Shown one piece after another: positions 11,471 to 23,900 of a stretch of DNA of 64,000 nt (its first letter is position 1; every line of letters begins with the position of its first letter). Below the pieces are notes generated by a model. The model was not told the DNA's origin. It saw only the letters and a program-made list of their open reading frames with translations, and ran no database searches. The translations under genes were made by a program, and so were the position numbers. This stretch comes from Rhynchospora pubera (lineage: Eukaryota; Streptophyta; Magnoliopsida; Poales; Cyperaceae): the NCBI GenBank assembly GCA_028095005.1, contig CM051461.1, positions 27,401,432-27,465,431 of the forward strand, read 5' to 3'.

Positions 11471-13119
11471 TCTTTTAAATAACGGTATTTTATTTTATAG
11501 TAGTAAAGTAGGTATATAAAATAGTAATAATTTAAAAATAAAATTATTTGAACATCTTTAATGTTATTTTATGTTAAACTTATTTTCAAATATACTTTCT
11601 TTAGCATGTTAGATGATTCGGCACTCGAATCATTACTAAACCACTCTCTGATTTCGAATCTACAATTTTAATATGAAAGCTAATATTTAAGATGAAATGT
11701 TCTAAACGTGGCTCTTTAAGAATGATTTCTAATTTAATAAATGCATTATGCTTCTTCATGAGAAGGAAGAAGTTTATTTGTACTTGTTATTCATAGAAGT
11801 TCAAACTATGAATTATTTTAAAAAATGACAAATTGGCCACTTATCCCTCTAATTGTCTATAATTGAATAAATAAATTTTAATTCTTGAATTTTTAATCAT
11901 ATATATTATGAATATTTACCTTCTAAATATTTTAACCAAGTTATAAAATTATGTTAAATTATAAGAAACAAATCAAACAATATAAAAAGGATAGTCCAAA
12001 ACCCTGTAATTAATGTCTTCCCTCCAGCTCCAAAAGGAAAAATTGCTTCCAGCTGGTGTCATAAATTCCTTACGAGTACATAGAGAAGCCCATCCTCACC
12101 AAACAAAAGAAGCACCCAGCCAGCCACACACATGCCCCAACGAACTTCTCTTAGCACGCCACAATAACAAAACTCTATAAAACTATAACTATTTGCTCAC
12201 CAAACCTTCACAAATTTTGCGTTCCCTATTTCTAAAATATCATAATTATTGATAATGTTTACACTCCCGGATCTTAATGATCGCTTAAAATTGAACACAA
12301 TTTTATAATGGTTTATGCGACTTTAATGCATTTCAAGCGATAATCCATTGAACGAAATTTAATAGCAAAGCAATCTGCCTGCCGGATAGGCGCCTATAGA
12401 ATTACTCTTTATTTTGAATTACTGATTAGTGATTACTGATAAGAGTATGAGCAATCTACATGCTGAATAGATCCCTTTCGTTCGTCATTTATGTTTCCGG
12501 CGCAACATTTTAAACCAAATTAAACTTAAACTTACAAATTTAATATGTAAATAACACCACCCGTTAAATATATGTCTAAAAAATTCGTTACTTAAAAGTT
12601 AAAACTAATAAAAAATATCTCAGATGTATACTCACTAATCACTTCTCGTTTAAAACTGATCTAACAAATTTCAAAATAAATTCACAAGTCATCACATTGA
12701 GCTTTACAAACCAAAAATACCAGCTTTGCTCAAAACTCGCCCTCTCAAAACTAATCAGTTCACGTAATCCGAAATTTTTTACTCAGTTTTTCATTTACAT
12801 GGCCTTATTTGACGGATCTGTCACAAACCACAGTATGTTAACTTAAAATTACAAATATACGCATTCAATTATTTCAAGTTAGTCTTCAAGGAAGTAGTAT
12901 AATATAAACACAAGGTAAAAAGAACAAGTAGTCCTTTTACCCTTTTTAACGTAGATATATAATATAACATTTTCTCAATTGGTAAAGGAATCCAAAAAAC
13001 CCTCTCCCAACAGATTTTTCAACATCACCACTTTTCCTAAATGGGACGCCGTAACAGAAACTCCAATGGAATACCATACAACTATTATATTAACAAAAAC
13101 ACCTACAAACTACAACTTT
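11471..13119. other. Intergenic, downstream of the lipase gene
   Basis: AT-rich; I see no gene, RNA or clear repeat. The lipase 3' untranslated region must lie at its right-hand end. Confidence 0.5.
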
Positions 13120-16100
13120 TCATGAAGCGGCTGTAATTTCTCCTTCCGCAACCATTTCACCCTTTTTCTTTAACTTTCTGAGCCTGACACTTGTTCCTTT
13201 GACACTGTTCCCCTTTTCCATCATAAGCCTCGACATCACATATGCCAGTAACTCCTCTCTGTGTGAAAATGTGAAATCCAAATGTGCATATTCAAATTCA
13301 TTATATGATACCTCAGCACCACCTTTTCTCATTAGCCTATAGTGCTTCCTCACCATAGAAGGTGGTACGATCCGATCTCTCTTCCCTGCAACTAAATCAA
13401 CTGGTATGTCTATCAGATGGTAGTTGGCCCCTATATCCAATGGTTCAGGGGACCCATAAGCCTCAATATTTGTGCTAGCTCTCCCATAGTCGTACATTCT
13501 GAATTTTTTGGATCTCTTTATTTGAGCAAGGTGTAACGCCACATGAAAGGACACACCAGGCATGTCATACATGTTATAATGTGGTAATCCTATTGCACCA
13601 AGCCAGTTCGAACTGTCGCCACCAACTGCATATCCCATTAGGGTCTGAACCAGACCACCAAGGCCTGGGTAGTTATGAAAATCGCGTGCTAATTTATTGA
13701 GAAGCATACGAAAAAAACGAGTTGGAATGTACAACCCAGGAAACAATGGGGCCAAAATGGGGCCCAATAACACCACAAACTTCTCAGCCACAGTAAAGAC
13801 AAGAGGCAAGTCTTCGTGGAAGCCAGCAGGAGATAACAAGATTAATCGAGACAGTCGATGGGGCAAGTTAGAGATCCTTTGTGTCACCACATACATCAGT
13901 ATCACAGCACCGCCAAGGCTATGACAGACTGCAGAGAGCTTGTATGGCTGGTCAGGTGGGAGATCATCTCGAGGACAAGCTGGGGGTGTTTTAGAAAGTT
14001 CTGATGTCTTGATTTCATGAATCTTCTCTATTATTGCAGGCATGTCACGAGTTCCGTGCTCATTGATTGAGTATCTCCAATACCTGTGCATGTTTGAGTA
14101 TTTATCACAGTTAAAATCATGCTAGGATGTACTCGGATTGTGCAACAGCTTTAGGCTCTGATCGGAATGAGATTTTTCTGTGGGAATTGGATTTGAAATC
14201 TTCTGACCTATATCTAATACAGATATGGATTTGATTCATTTGATCAGAATCGGTAGGAAAACTAAAATCCACCTCAGTCCTGAGAAGTTGATAGAAATTT
14301 GATGGGATTTCCATAGTAGGTCAGGTGTGTGATTTTAAAAACCATAATACCCTTCATTCATATCCTTCTCCTTTTAAAACAATCGCTCTCTCAGATCACT
14401 CCGTCCAACTCACCTCTCTCATTCAATTCCCTCCATATTTATCATGTCGGTTCTGGTCCCAAAATGTCAATTGGAAATAATTTCCAACCAATTCTAATCC
14501 AATCAAATCAAATCCATGTTTGGACCATTCTGATCAAAACCTTACTAAATAATAATAATAACTTCATTATAATAGAAGTCAGATGAGTTACTTCCGGGAA
14601 GAGATATTCTTGTCAACGTGCTCCCTCGAGACCAGCCCTCTTAAATTCCCAAGAAATACATCATAACCTGAAAGTTTAACAGGTGCAGAAACTTGTTACC
14701 ATTGTAAGCGTAAATAGGATCTAGCAATGTTGTATCCAGTAAGAATGTTGGAGTACTAACCTTGATCATAAGCCGCAAATGCTGGAGAACCTACAACACC
14801 ATTAGACACCCATCTGGCAATACATTTCATATTGTTAGAAATATTAAATTTAAGTATTTAACAAATCAAAAGTTGCTTTTAGTGTATTAGAGTAAAAAAA
14901 AGAATGGACATGATTTTATGTGGAATAGTTAAGGACTCACCCCATTGATGAATCCAAGATTCCATGTTGCAAAAACACCACCTTCTGTGAGTCACGCCTA
15001 CAAATATTCATTTACAAAAATTAATTATAGAGTAAATAATAAATTAATTAATTTAATTATTTAAGAAACAACATCATATTCAAACCTTGGAAGCCTCTCA
15101 AGTAGCAGTATGTAGCCATCAGATGTGACAACTTTTATTTTCTCATATGGGTACCTATAGAATTAAAAGTACAGATATCAGTTTTTTTTACAGATGCAAA
15201 AAAATTCCCATGCTGTACTCAGCCCCCAAATCCTATCTATTGTGCATCATCCACAATTCCACATTCAATTACACAGCATGCAGGTAACAGCTATAAGGTA
15301 AAAATGGGGGGAACAAAATGGGATGGTGAAACATTTAAGCTCTCCACTGCATAATTAAGAGCAAAAATCTTTTCATTTTCTTTTAAGGAAAAAATTTTTT
15401 TTTCCCCAAATAAAAATAATGCTATTATATGTTCATCAACCTCCAAGGCTCCAACAACTTTTAGCAGATAAAACCTAAGTATTAAATGTCAGGGTCGGAA
15501 AAAGAATTAGGGCAGAGAGTTCACCATAAGTCTGATGAGAACACTTCTCTTAAGCCATTACATAAAGTATGCCAGATTCACCAGACTTAAAAAACTGGTA
15601 CAAAAAAGATCTATTTACTCCTGTCCTATTTTTACTTTAACTTCTGGGGACTTAAAAGCTGGTTTTAACAATGCAGCATCAATAAATAATTAGAACTTGT
15701 ATAATAAAAGAAGAAAATTTCCTACCCAAGCTCAGCAATAACATCTTCACAAGTGCGTGAATCAGTATTCAAGTAATGGGGATATGAAATCTGTCTTTGA
15801 GTGGGGATCGGGTTCTCGCTCCCAATTGTTGCCGTCTGAATTGGTATGTCAGTATCACTGTCACTTCCCTCATCATTTCCATTTGCATGAGGATAGAGCC
15901 AGGAGTAAACTTTGTTCCCTGCTTCTGTAGGCGAGAGTATGAAATGAGCTACCTTCTGAACCATCTCGAATACTGATTCGATAAACATTTCTATTGCTAG
16001 TTGAAGATCCTGTTATAGAGAAAGTGTTAAACATGCCTAGGTTGTAACAATTAAGTCTTAAATAGTGCCTCAATCTAGTTATTATAACATGGAGTAAAAA

Positions 16101-17883
16101 ACCCTCAATCAACCAATTTGCCTGAAGTGCCTCAAATCTCAATAAATATAATCAAGTGATCCACCTCTCATTTGCATGTAACAAATAAGAACAAAATAAT
16201 AGAAGGGAAAAGAAGAGCTGACAATTGTTGGCTTAATTTTTAACACAATTACAACTCACTTTTATCCAATTTTAGCTCAATCATCGCTTAAATAGCCACT
16301 TAAAACCTATTTACCACAATTATGATTAATTTTAAGCTGAAATTAAAGCCTGATTATGCAATTCAGAGCCACTCAACTTTTCTCCAACAGGTTTTGTTGT
16401 GCAATTAACAAATAACTTATTGCAAGAATTTAGGTGGTTGTCTCATGACGAAATCAGCAATGTGATAATCTGACTAGTATGCTGAACAAATATGCAAAAA
16501 AAATTTACCTCAAAGACACCACGTCTTCTATCGGTGGCACGCTGAACCACATGCTCCTTTACCAAAACTGTTTTTCTCCCGACAGTGGCACTCGCACCAG
16601 ATCTTCCTGGTCTTGGCCTGAACAACTGAAGCAGAACAAGTGGTGACCAGAGGAGGAGTGTTATTGGCCAAAGCATCCATGAGAGGATGTACTTGACAAA
16701 ACGCACCAGTCTCCTATCATACTTAGAAAAACTACTGGTACGGGAGAGGCGTGACGAAGTTGAGAGAGGAGAAGGGGGAGCCATAGGATCTTCATGTTCA
16801 TCATCCCCATGAGTAGAATACTCTGAGGTAGATTCTGCATCCGATGAGTCGAAGGAGAGCTCATGGATGAATTCGTTGAATGAAGATACCCCACTAGTTT
16901 TAAAATAAAAGAAAATAGGTTTAAATTATACATCAACGAATAGTTACATTAAAATAGAGCAAGCAATATGTTAAAAAAAAGTTGTTTATTAAGAGAAAGT
17001 TAATGGAATATAATCCTAGAATTGATCGGTTCAGAATCGAAGGTATACGCCATAATGACATATTATAAGGACTTAATGGACAGCTGTTGGAACCGGGCCG
17101 ACTTAGTTTTCTATCAGGCAAATCTAGAAAGCGATGACTCCACAAAATATAAGCAAGAGCAAATGAGATATCACCATTATAAAGGTTTATTTAGTTCCTA
17201 GGTTTCAGATAGCACAGAATAAATTACTTCTCCATCCAGCGTGGAAGGCGGGGTCCACGCAATGTAGGCCTGAGTTCCCATCCACTAGCCCCTTCTAGAA
17301 TGTTTGATTTTCCTGGTAGAAATGCCAGCAATAAAGCCGAAACACCATTTATCAGCCTTGCAATGTTGTTCAGAGATTCATATGTAAATGTCTTCACAGA
17401 TCTGTCATAATGTAATAACAATAAAAAAAAAAAAAAACAAACTTAGACAAACTAAAACAAATAAGAAAAACTAACTGAAAACAAGACAATTCTACCAATT
17501 TTGCAATGCAAAATGCATGAACCAACTACACTCAGACACCAGAATATTGCCTTTATTCCCAATTTTTAATTATAACACGATGAGTATATAACTGAATTAA
17601 CAAAAAAAAATATCAATTCATTACCAATTAATTAATAAACTGAATTCACAATGAGAACCTTAACCTAATTCATTCATTTCCATCATTAATTGATAGCTAG
17701 TAATCAATCATAAGTGAATTCAGGAAGCCATTACTCTTACCCAAATTAAACATGTCCCCAATTCCTCATCTAATTGAACGCAAACAAATCATGCGCTCAG
17801 AACGAAGAAAGATTAACAGAGAGAGAGAGAGAGACTGACTCTTTGGTAACGGCGAGAAGATTATCGACGAATTCTTGCAACAT
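13120..17883 (-). CDS. Membrane-linked alpha/beta-hydrolase lipase, 701 aa
   Basis: Exons in transcript order: 17883-17840, 17401-17228, 16893-16509, 16009-15726, 15154-15086, 14997-14941, 14813-14761, 14667-14592, 14083-13120. They total 2106 nt, with every phase matching and a terminal TGA. It belongs to the long plant branch of acid-lipase-like hydrolases. Residues 1-72 form a conserved leader. Residues 90-130 are Ser- and acid-rich. A hydrophobic stretch (138-164, rich in W, L and I) is a likely membrane segment. An abhydro-lipase N-terminal motif (YPYEKIKVVTSDGYILLLER) and LQHGILDSS follow. The nucleophile elbow is CHSLGG with Ser436, then probable Asp617 (GKRDRIVPP) and His648 (EYAHLDF). 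The first glycine of GxSxG is Cys here. The length is close to plant relatives of about 700 aa. A neutral-lipid or steryl/acyl ester substrate is inferred from the family only. Confidence 0.93.
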
Positions 17884-18944
17884 AATAAGCACGCCTGTTC
17901 TTCGTGAATTCTAGAGGGGGAGAGAAGAAAAGGAGAGAATGGGTGGACTTTTTCTCATTAAATTCTGTTTCCATGGAGAAGAAAGAGAAAGAGGGGCCTT
18001 TCACATTTCACAATACCTTGTGCGGTGGTACCCCCAGATTTTCACAAATATAGTATTTTTGCACACGTGTCCATGCAAAATATGTTATCTTATGGCCTCA
18101 CGTTGTTTTCTTTTATAGATGTCGAGGATTAATTAACTCGTCTACTTGTAATTGATTGTTGCTTGTGTTGGTGATATTTGCCTTAAATGTAATAACTCCT
18201 AATGTGTTATTATACGTCATGACTTGATGACTAATCAAATTTGTATAGTTCTCTATTAGCGAATACCAGCCCAATTTTGACCGTACTTTTATTGTGTGAT
18301 GATAAAGAAATTAATGGCATTTCCTTTTTCATATTAAACCATTATATTCAAGTAATATTAGTGTGGTTTTTTATTTGTTTCTTTAACATTATGGAATTGT
18401 TTATAAACGTTTAGTTAAAATTATCTGGCTCAAATTACTGGACTTTTTTTAATATAATTGTGTCCAAGATCGTTTTATTATACGAACTATGGTGAATATT
18501 ATAATTTTATATAATAAAAATAATAAATTTCAATTGACCATATCTATCTAATCTTACAATTTAGTAAACTTGTTACAGCTTGTCAACAATCATTTGACAC
18601 AGTTTCTAATGAAATTTTAATATTGAACTAAAGAATTAATATCTATCTCAATTCTAATAAAAATGATTCACTGAATTATAAACAAATGTATTTAATTATA
18701 GGGTGCCAAAATTTATGCAAACATATAGTCGGTTAGCGTGAGCCGTAAAGCAAAGGATAAACATCGAATAAAGGATATATTAAAAAAATGAAACGAAAAG
18801 AGGGGATACCATGTTTTTCTTTTTTAAAATTGATTTATCCTATTTACTTCTTACACTTCAATTTGGCAAATAACAAGGTATTTACTGTGAGAGGATATAG
18901 AAGACTAACACGATAATATTCATTTATTTCATATCCTACCAAAC
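17884..18944. other. Intergenic, upstream of the lipase gene
   Basis: The lipase promoter must lie here, but I cannot pick a convincing TATA box. A short (GA)n run at about 17818-17833 lies just inside the first intron. Otherwise AT-rich with no gene seen. Confidence 0.45.
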
Positions 18945-19027
18945 AAAATTTCTTAATTATGTTATTTAAAAATAAGTTGGAAGGCTTGACCCCCAATTTA
19001 TCTCAAAAAAAATTTCTTAATTATGTT
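18945..19027. mobile_element. Tiny 5'-truncated retro-insert with 19-bp target duplication
   Basis: A 19-bp word, aaaatttcttaattatgtt, occurs at 18945-18963 and again at 19009-19027. Between them lie only 45 bases ending in an A-run (tctcaaaaaa). A long direct repeat around a short insert with an A-tail is the mark of target-primed reverse transcription, so this is probably the last bases of a LINE or SINE. Confidence 0.65.
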
Positions 19028-19589
19028 GGCACCAATTTAAATTTTGGAAAAAGTATGTCATTATTATCAAAAAGATTACTGTAAAAACATATATTGATCC
19101 TTGTTGGCTTATTTTGGTTACGCGTATGAACATATAAGATAAATGTAATTGTAATTAATTTTCAGGCATTCAAATGGTTCATATAATTATATAAAAGAAA
19201 ATCTTGTCATGAGAACCAATTTCTGAATCGGACTTTAATCTCAACCGTACATATTTTGAAGGAAGATTAATTCATTAGCACATTTCCCTTATATAATATG
19301 TTTCTGATTTACAAGGCTACATAAAATATTTCGTCCATTTACAAGGTTATCATCGCAAAACAATGCTAGTATGAGGTAAGCAGAGATTTCTTGCAAGCAT
19401 GTAACGGGTTATGCGGACAAGAATCCAGTTGCTTGAGGCAATGAGCCTATGAATCACATGAGGATTAAATTTGTTGCTTGCGCCACGTCCCACCGACCAA
19501 AAGGTATGGAGCCATCTGTCCGAAACCCATATCTTTGGTTTCGATACATCTGGCGTCGCGAAATAATTGGTGTGGGGCTCTAAAAATTT

Positions 19590-19784
19590 GTGGACGACAT
19601 AGAGTTTTATGAGCAATATCAATGTTACACGTTTTACTGCACGGAGAGGGAGTCAGAAAATCAAAGAATAGAGGGAGTAGAGGTGCCCCGCGGTCGTGCG
19701 CCACGTCGGAAAGTGGATTGGGACGAAGATATTCAGGATTTTATGTTGCAGAAGTTTGTGAGGAAAAATGCAACTTCTAGCAAT
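19590..19784 (+). other. Unassigned ORF stretch, possible gene fragment
   Basis: An open stretch of 64 codons on the + strand with no ATG start (it follows a stop and opens at a GTG). Its C-terminal part is charged and protein-like (RGRAPRRKVDWDEDIQDF) and ends at a TAG. I do not recognise it. It could be the last exon of a decayed gene; the antisense strand is also open over 19350-19704, so chance cannot be excluded. Confidence 0.25.
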
Positions 19785-19880
19785 TAGGATAAGTTTTATT
19801 AGGTCTGGCGCTTCGTGTAATTTCAGTTTAATTAATTATTATTTATTTTATATTTTATGTATTTTGTGTAATATATACTT

Positions 19881-20020
19881 AATTACTTATTTATACACTC
19901 TTTACGTTATAAAAAAATTTCAAGCGAACATATATTTTTCATCATCATTTAATTACTTATTTATACACTCTTTACGTTATAAAAAAATTTCAAGCGAACA
20001 TATATTTTTCATCATCATTT
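19881..20020 (+). repeat. Exact 70-bp tandem duplication
   Basis: The 70 bases at 19881-19950 are repeated without a difference at 19951-20020 (each begins aattacttatttatacac). Full identity indicates a very recent duplication or an assembly slip. Confidence 0.9.
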
Positions 20021-20953
20021 AGAAAATTTGGTTAAACTTTTACAAAATTTAAAACCATCACGTCTGTCAAGCGCCAACCCGAATTATTTGCAAGAAGTTA
20101 ATTGGTTCCAATTTGAACAATTTTCAATTGAAAACATAAAAGTTACCAATTATACCAAAGTTTTAAATGATGGATAATGTATACAATTACAACTTTGCAA
20201 GTTTTTGATTCAGACATCTTAGATGACGTGTCACAACTCACAAAAGCGACAAATATCAATTGGACACGCTGTAATAAACCAACGACATGCCATATAATCA
20301 ACGTCTTTTTGTCAAAATCAGCAGAATTAATTATATTATATTTCCAAGCCAACTATTGTACCTAATCAGGCTAATCAGCAGTACACGAGCACTTTTCATA
20401 TTACAACACAAGTAACACGTGCCTCGGCAGTCGGCAGCACTAGTGTTGCATGGCAGATAATGAAAACTAGAAGAAACAAACATAAGTGAAAATTGATATA
20501 TATATATTTTTTTTTGGAAATAAGAAGAGGAGCGAGAAAATTCAAAATTGGTTTGAAAATGACATGGTTGCACTTGCATGATTTCCAAAACCAAACTGGC
20601 TCGCAATTTCCACATCTACGCTACTCTAGAAGGGTCTGATTTGGTGGGCCCACGACCATTAAATTGGGCCTATTAATATCTGAAGCAATCATGTAATAGG
20701 GTCAATCCGAATAATCTGACATATGATAACATTACATGCTGATTCTAGCTAGAATAAGGAACAGTCATTTATTTATTTACAACAGACATACATAGACTGA
20801 TAGACAAAACAACCATACATATAATACGCTTGGCTAATATATGAGCGTTTTTTTTATGCACAAAACAGTGCAGATTGCAGAAGCTCTAAACTAGTGTTGA
20901 ACAAATGATCATTTGTTCACATCTGCACAAAATGAGCCTTTTTTACTTATAAA
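20021..20953. other. Intergenic, 3' flank of the PHD/GNAT gene
   Basis: No gene seen. It contains an (AT)/(T) run at about 20498-20515 and the word cacgtg at 20417. The PHD/GNAT 3' untranslated region lies at the right-hand end. Confidence 0.45.
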
Positions 20954-23900
20954 CTATTCTGAGAATTCAAGAAAACCAGCATTTGGATCCAATGGAAAGG
21001 TTTCTCCTTCCTTCCCAGCTCCATTGAACTCGTTTTCCCCTGAAGTATGGCAGCAATCATCTCTAGCTGTTCCTAGAAAATGATAATTTGCTTTTTGTGA
21101 TCTTTAACATTTTTCATTTAACTGGTAATGTTTTATACTAACTAGTTACTCACCTTGTGGGCTGACTGAATTTGTGGTCAAGTCTTTTTTCAGCAAATAA
21201 GTTCCTGGGATATTAATCAACTTGAACTTAGGAAGAATCTCTTTATCTCCATCTTCAATCGATACAAACCCAAAACTGGAAGTCCATGTGTTGACCATGC
21301 TTGGTATTGCACACACGAGTAGTGTCGGAACTTTCAGCGACTTCAGCATCTGACAAAATCAGAGAAAAAAAAGGTTTTTTATAGAGTAAAATTTTAAAAG
21401 GTTGCTGTTTCATTTGAATATCCACGAGTTGTACCTCCTCTATGGCAGAGACTAGACGCCTGCACATCCCTTGTCTACGATTTTCAATGCATGTTACAAC
21501 CAGAGGCATCTCTGCTACCATTGTTCCATGCAACCTTCAAACAGATATTTGTAGAATTAATATAATGATAATAAAGACGATAAAGATCATTTATCACAAG
21601 TACCTGATGGAAGCCACAGAAATTATTCTTTCATCTTTCTCCAGCACCACTGTATAGAAACCTGTGTAGTCCAAGCTCAAGATATCGACCCTGATTAATC
21701 CAATAGAAAAGATATTACATAAATGCGTATTCGATGGCAAATATCCAATAAAAAGTGTACAAGAATGAAAAGGCAGCATGTTACTTCAAGTTAGTCGATT
21801 TTACTAATAACAAGACATCTATAAAATTGTACAACTAATGTATTGCCTTCAGAAAGAATGTAAAAATTGAAAAAGTCATTTTCTGAAAACCTGTTTTCTT
21901 ATGGCAGGGATCAATAATATTTTACATAAGTTCAAATAAAGATTGTGCAAATATGTGCACATATATGAGTGAGTGTGTGCGTGCGTCCGTGGGAAGGGAG
22001 AGAGAGAGAGAGCAAGAGCATCAGAGATCTAACCTCCAATTGTAAAGAACAAGAGGAATAAGGTCAAGACCAGTACGAAGATCCAAGATCGGGAAAAAGC
22101 ATTCTTCAGTTATTCTAAGTGCAAGGGCCAACTTCATGTTGTTTTCGGCCAATTGCACCAACTTCTCTAAATTCAAGATTTTTGTTTGACCATGGTCACA
22201 TCTTAAGATACTGTAATAGAATCCATCCCCAATATAATTCGCCAACCCAACCTGTGACCTCAAGAACATGTAGACCTGATCCACACCAAAATTTTTTTAA
22301 ATAATTGAATGAATAAACTATGACAAAGTTTGATAATATGAGAAATATAAAAATAAGCTATCCGATGGCATACGTGCAAAAATGTGACTGAAATACATAC
22401 TCTAAAAAGGAGGAAAAGATGATTCTGATTGTACCTGTTGGCATTGATTACCACAAAACCATGATCCCACAGCTGATTCGCTACTAACGACGTCCATACT
22501 ATTCATGCATTTCTCATGAACTGCAAAATAAGGTTTTAAGTAAATAAAAAGCAGTTGAAGGCTTTGAAGCATATTTGTAGACTCTGATTGTAAACAAACT
22601 TATGGGTATCATATTATTAGGTCCACATTCAAAACTCAATCTTAAGTATAACCTGTTATGACAATACTTAAGATTACCCTGAAAAAAGTCTAGAATCTAG
22701 ATTGATGCATGGATACTGTAGATTATGACTCAACCATGTCCAAATTGACAGAGCAACCAATTTTCTTTTTGAGGTTTTCTGATTGTTCTTAAGATTTTGG
22801 CTGTTTGCAGGTCTACATTTTTTTCCCTTGAGATTTTCTTATTCATTCTAAACTTTAAAGCCATCTTTCCTTGTGCATCCAATTGATTTTTGCTCTGAAA
22901 AACACAAAATTACATTTAATATGTATCCAACAATTTTTCAACAGAAGATCAAAAAAGCAAGAAAAATACTGCCTACAGGTGCAGCGCCCACCGCTACTGG
23001 TACAGTATTAAACCTGTTTTTGATGCTTAGGGAGGGGGGGGGGGGGGAGGGGGATGGGGATTTACATCGTCTTTCACACTGAGAGCATTGCAAATAACTT
23101 ATTGAACTGGATATGACCGTCGGCTCAACAATCATCTCCTCACAAGCACCACATTTGCAACTAGGGCAGTGCCAACAATCTTCTGGAATTTGCTGAAGAT
23201 AACAAAAAACCAATTTTCTAAGTTAATAAAAAAACTAAGTAGTGTCATTATACTTTTATCATGACTTTTTATCAATTTTATATATTACACCATGAATACA
23301 GGTTTAGTTTCATCCCTAAACATGAACATAGTTACTGTATTGCAGAGTCCCAGTACCAAATTATACACAGCTGTACAATAGCAGAACGGGATTTGACCAT
23401 ATAAAACCTAAATATGTAAATGACACAAATACAAAACCTGTACCAGTATTTAACTTGGCTAACCCTGTACAAATATCAGACCCAATAGGTAATGTAAGTA
23501 CTCTTATTAACCCAAATTATTTGACCTGATATCACAGTCCTGCTACCAGACTTGACTAATACAATACTGTTACCATATCACCAGGAGACCTGTGACCGAG
23601 CAAGACTAAACCCTGAGGGTTCTGGTATAATGTTAGTAGCTGTACCGCACCAGACAATATCTATCAAAATGATGTCATGCTAGTTGTGTAGCAGAATTAC
23701 CTGAGAAGGCAAGCAGGCCTCGTGAAAGCTAGAGGCACAGTTGTCACAGCACACCAGCTCACCACCATCTCCACATAATCCACACATATCATTATTCCTC
23801 TCAATATCTCCATCTCTAACCTTCATTCCCTCTCTCCTCCCCTTGTACTCCACTGACCACGCCTTGAACAAACACAGAACATACGGCTTACCATTACCAA

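Noticed and set aside
14117..14586. ORFs within the last lipase intron as separate genes
   Set aside because: They are AT-rich, oppose each other and lie between well-supported exons; the intron may hold a decayed repeat.
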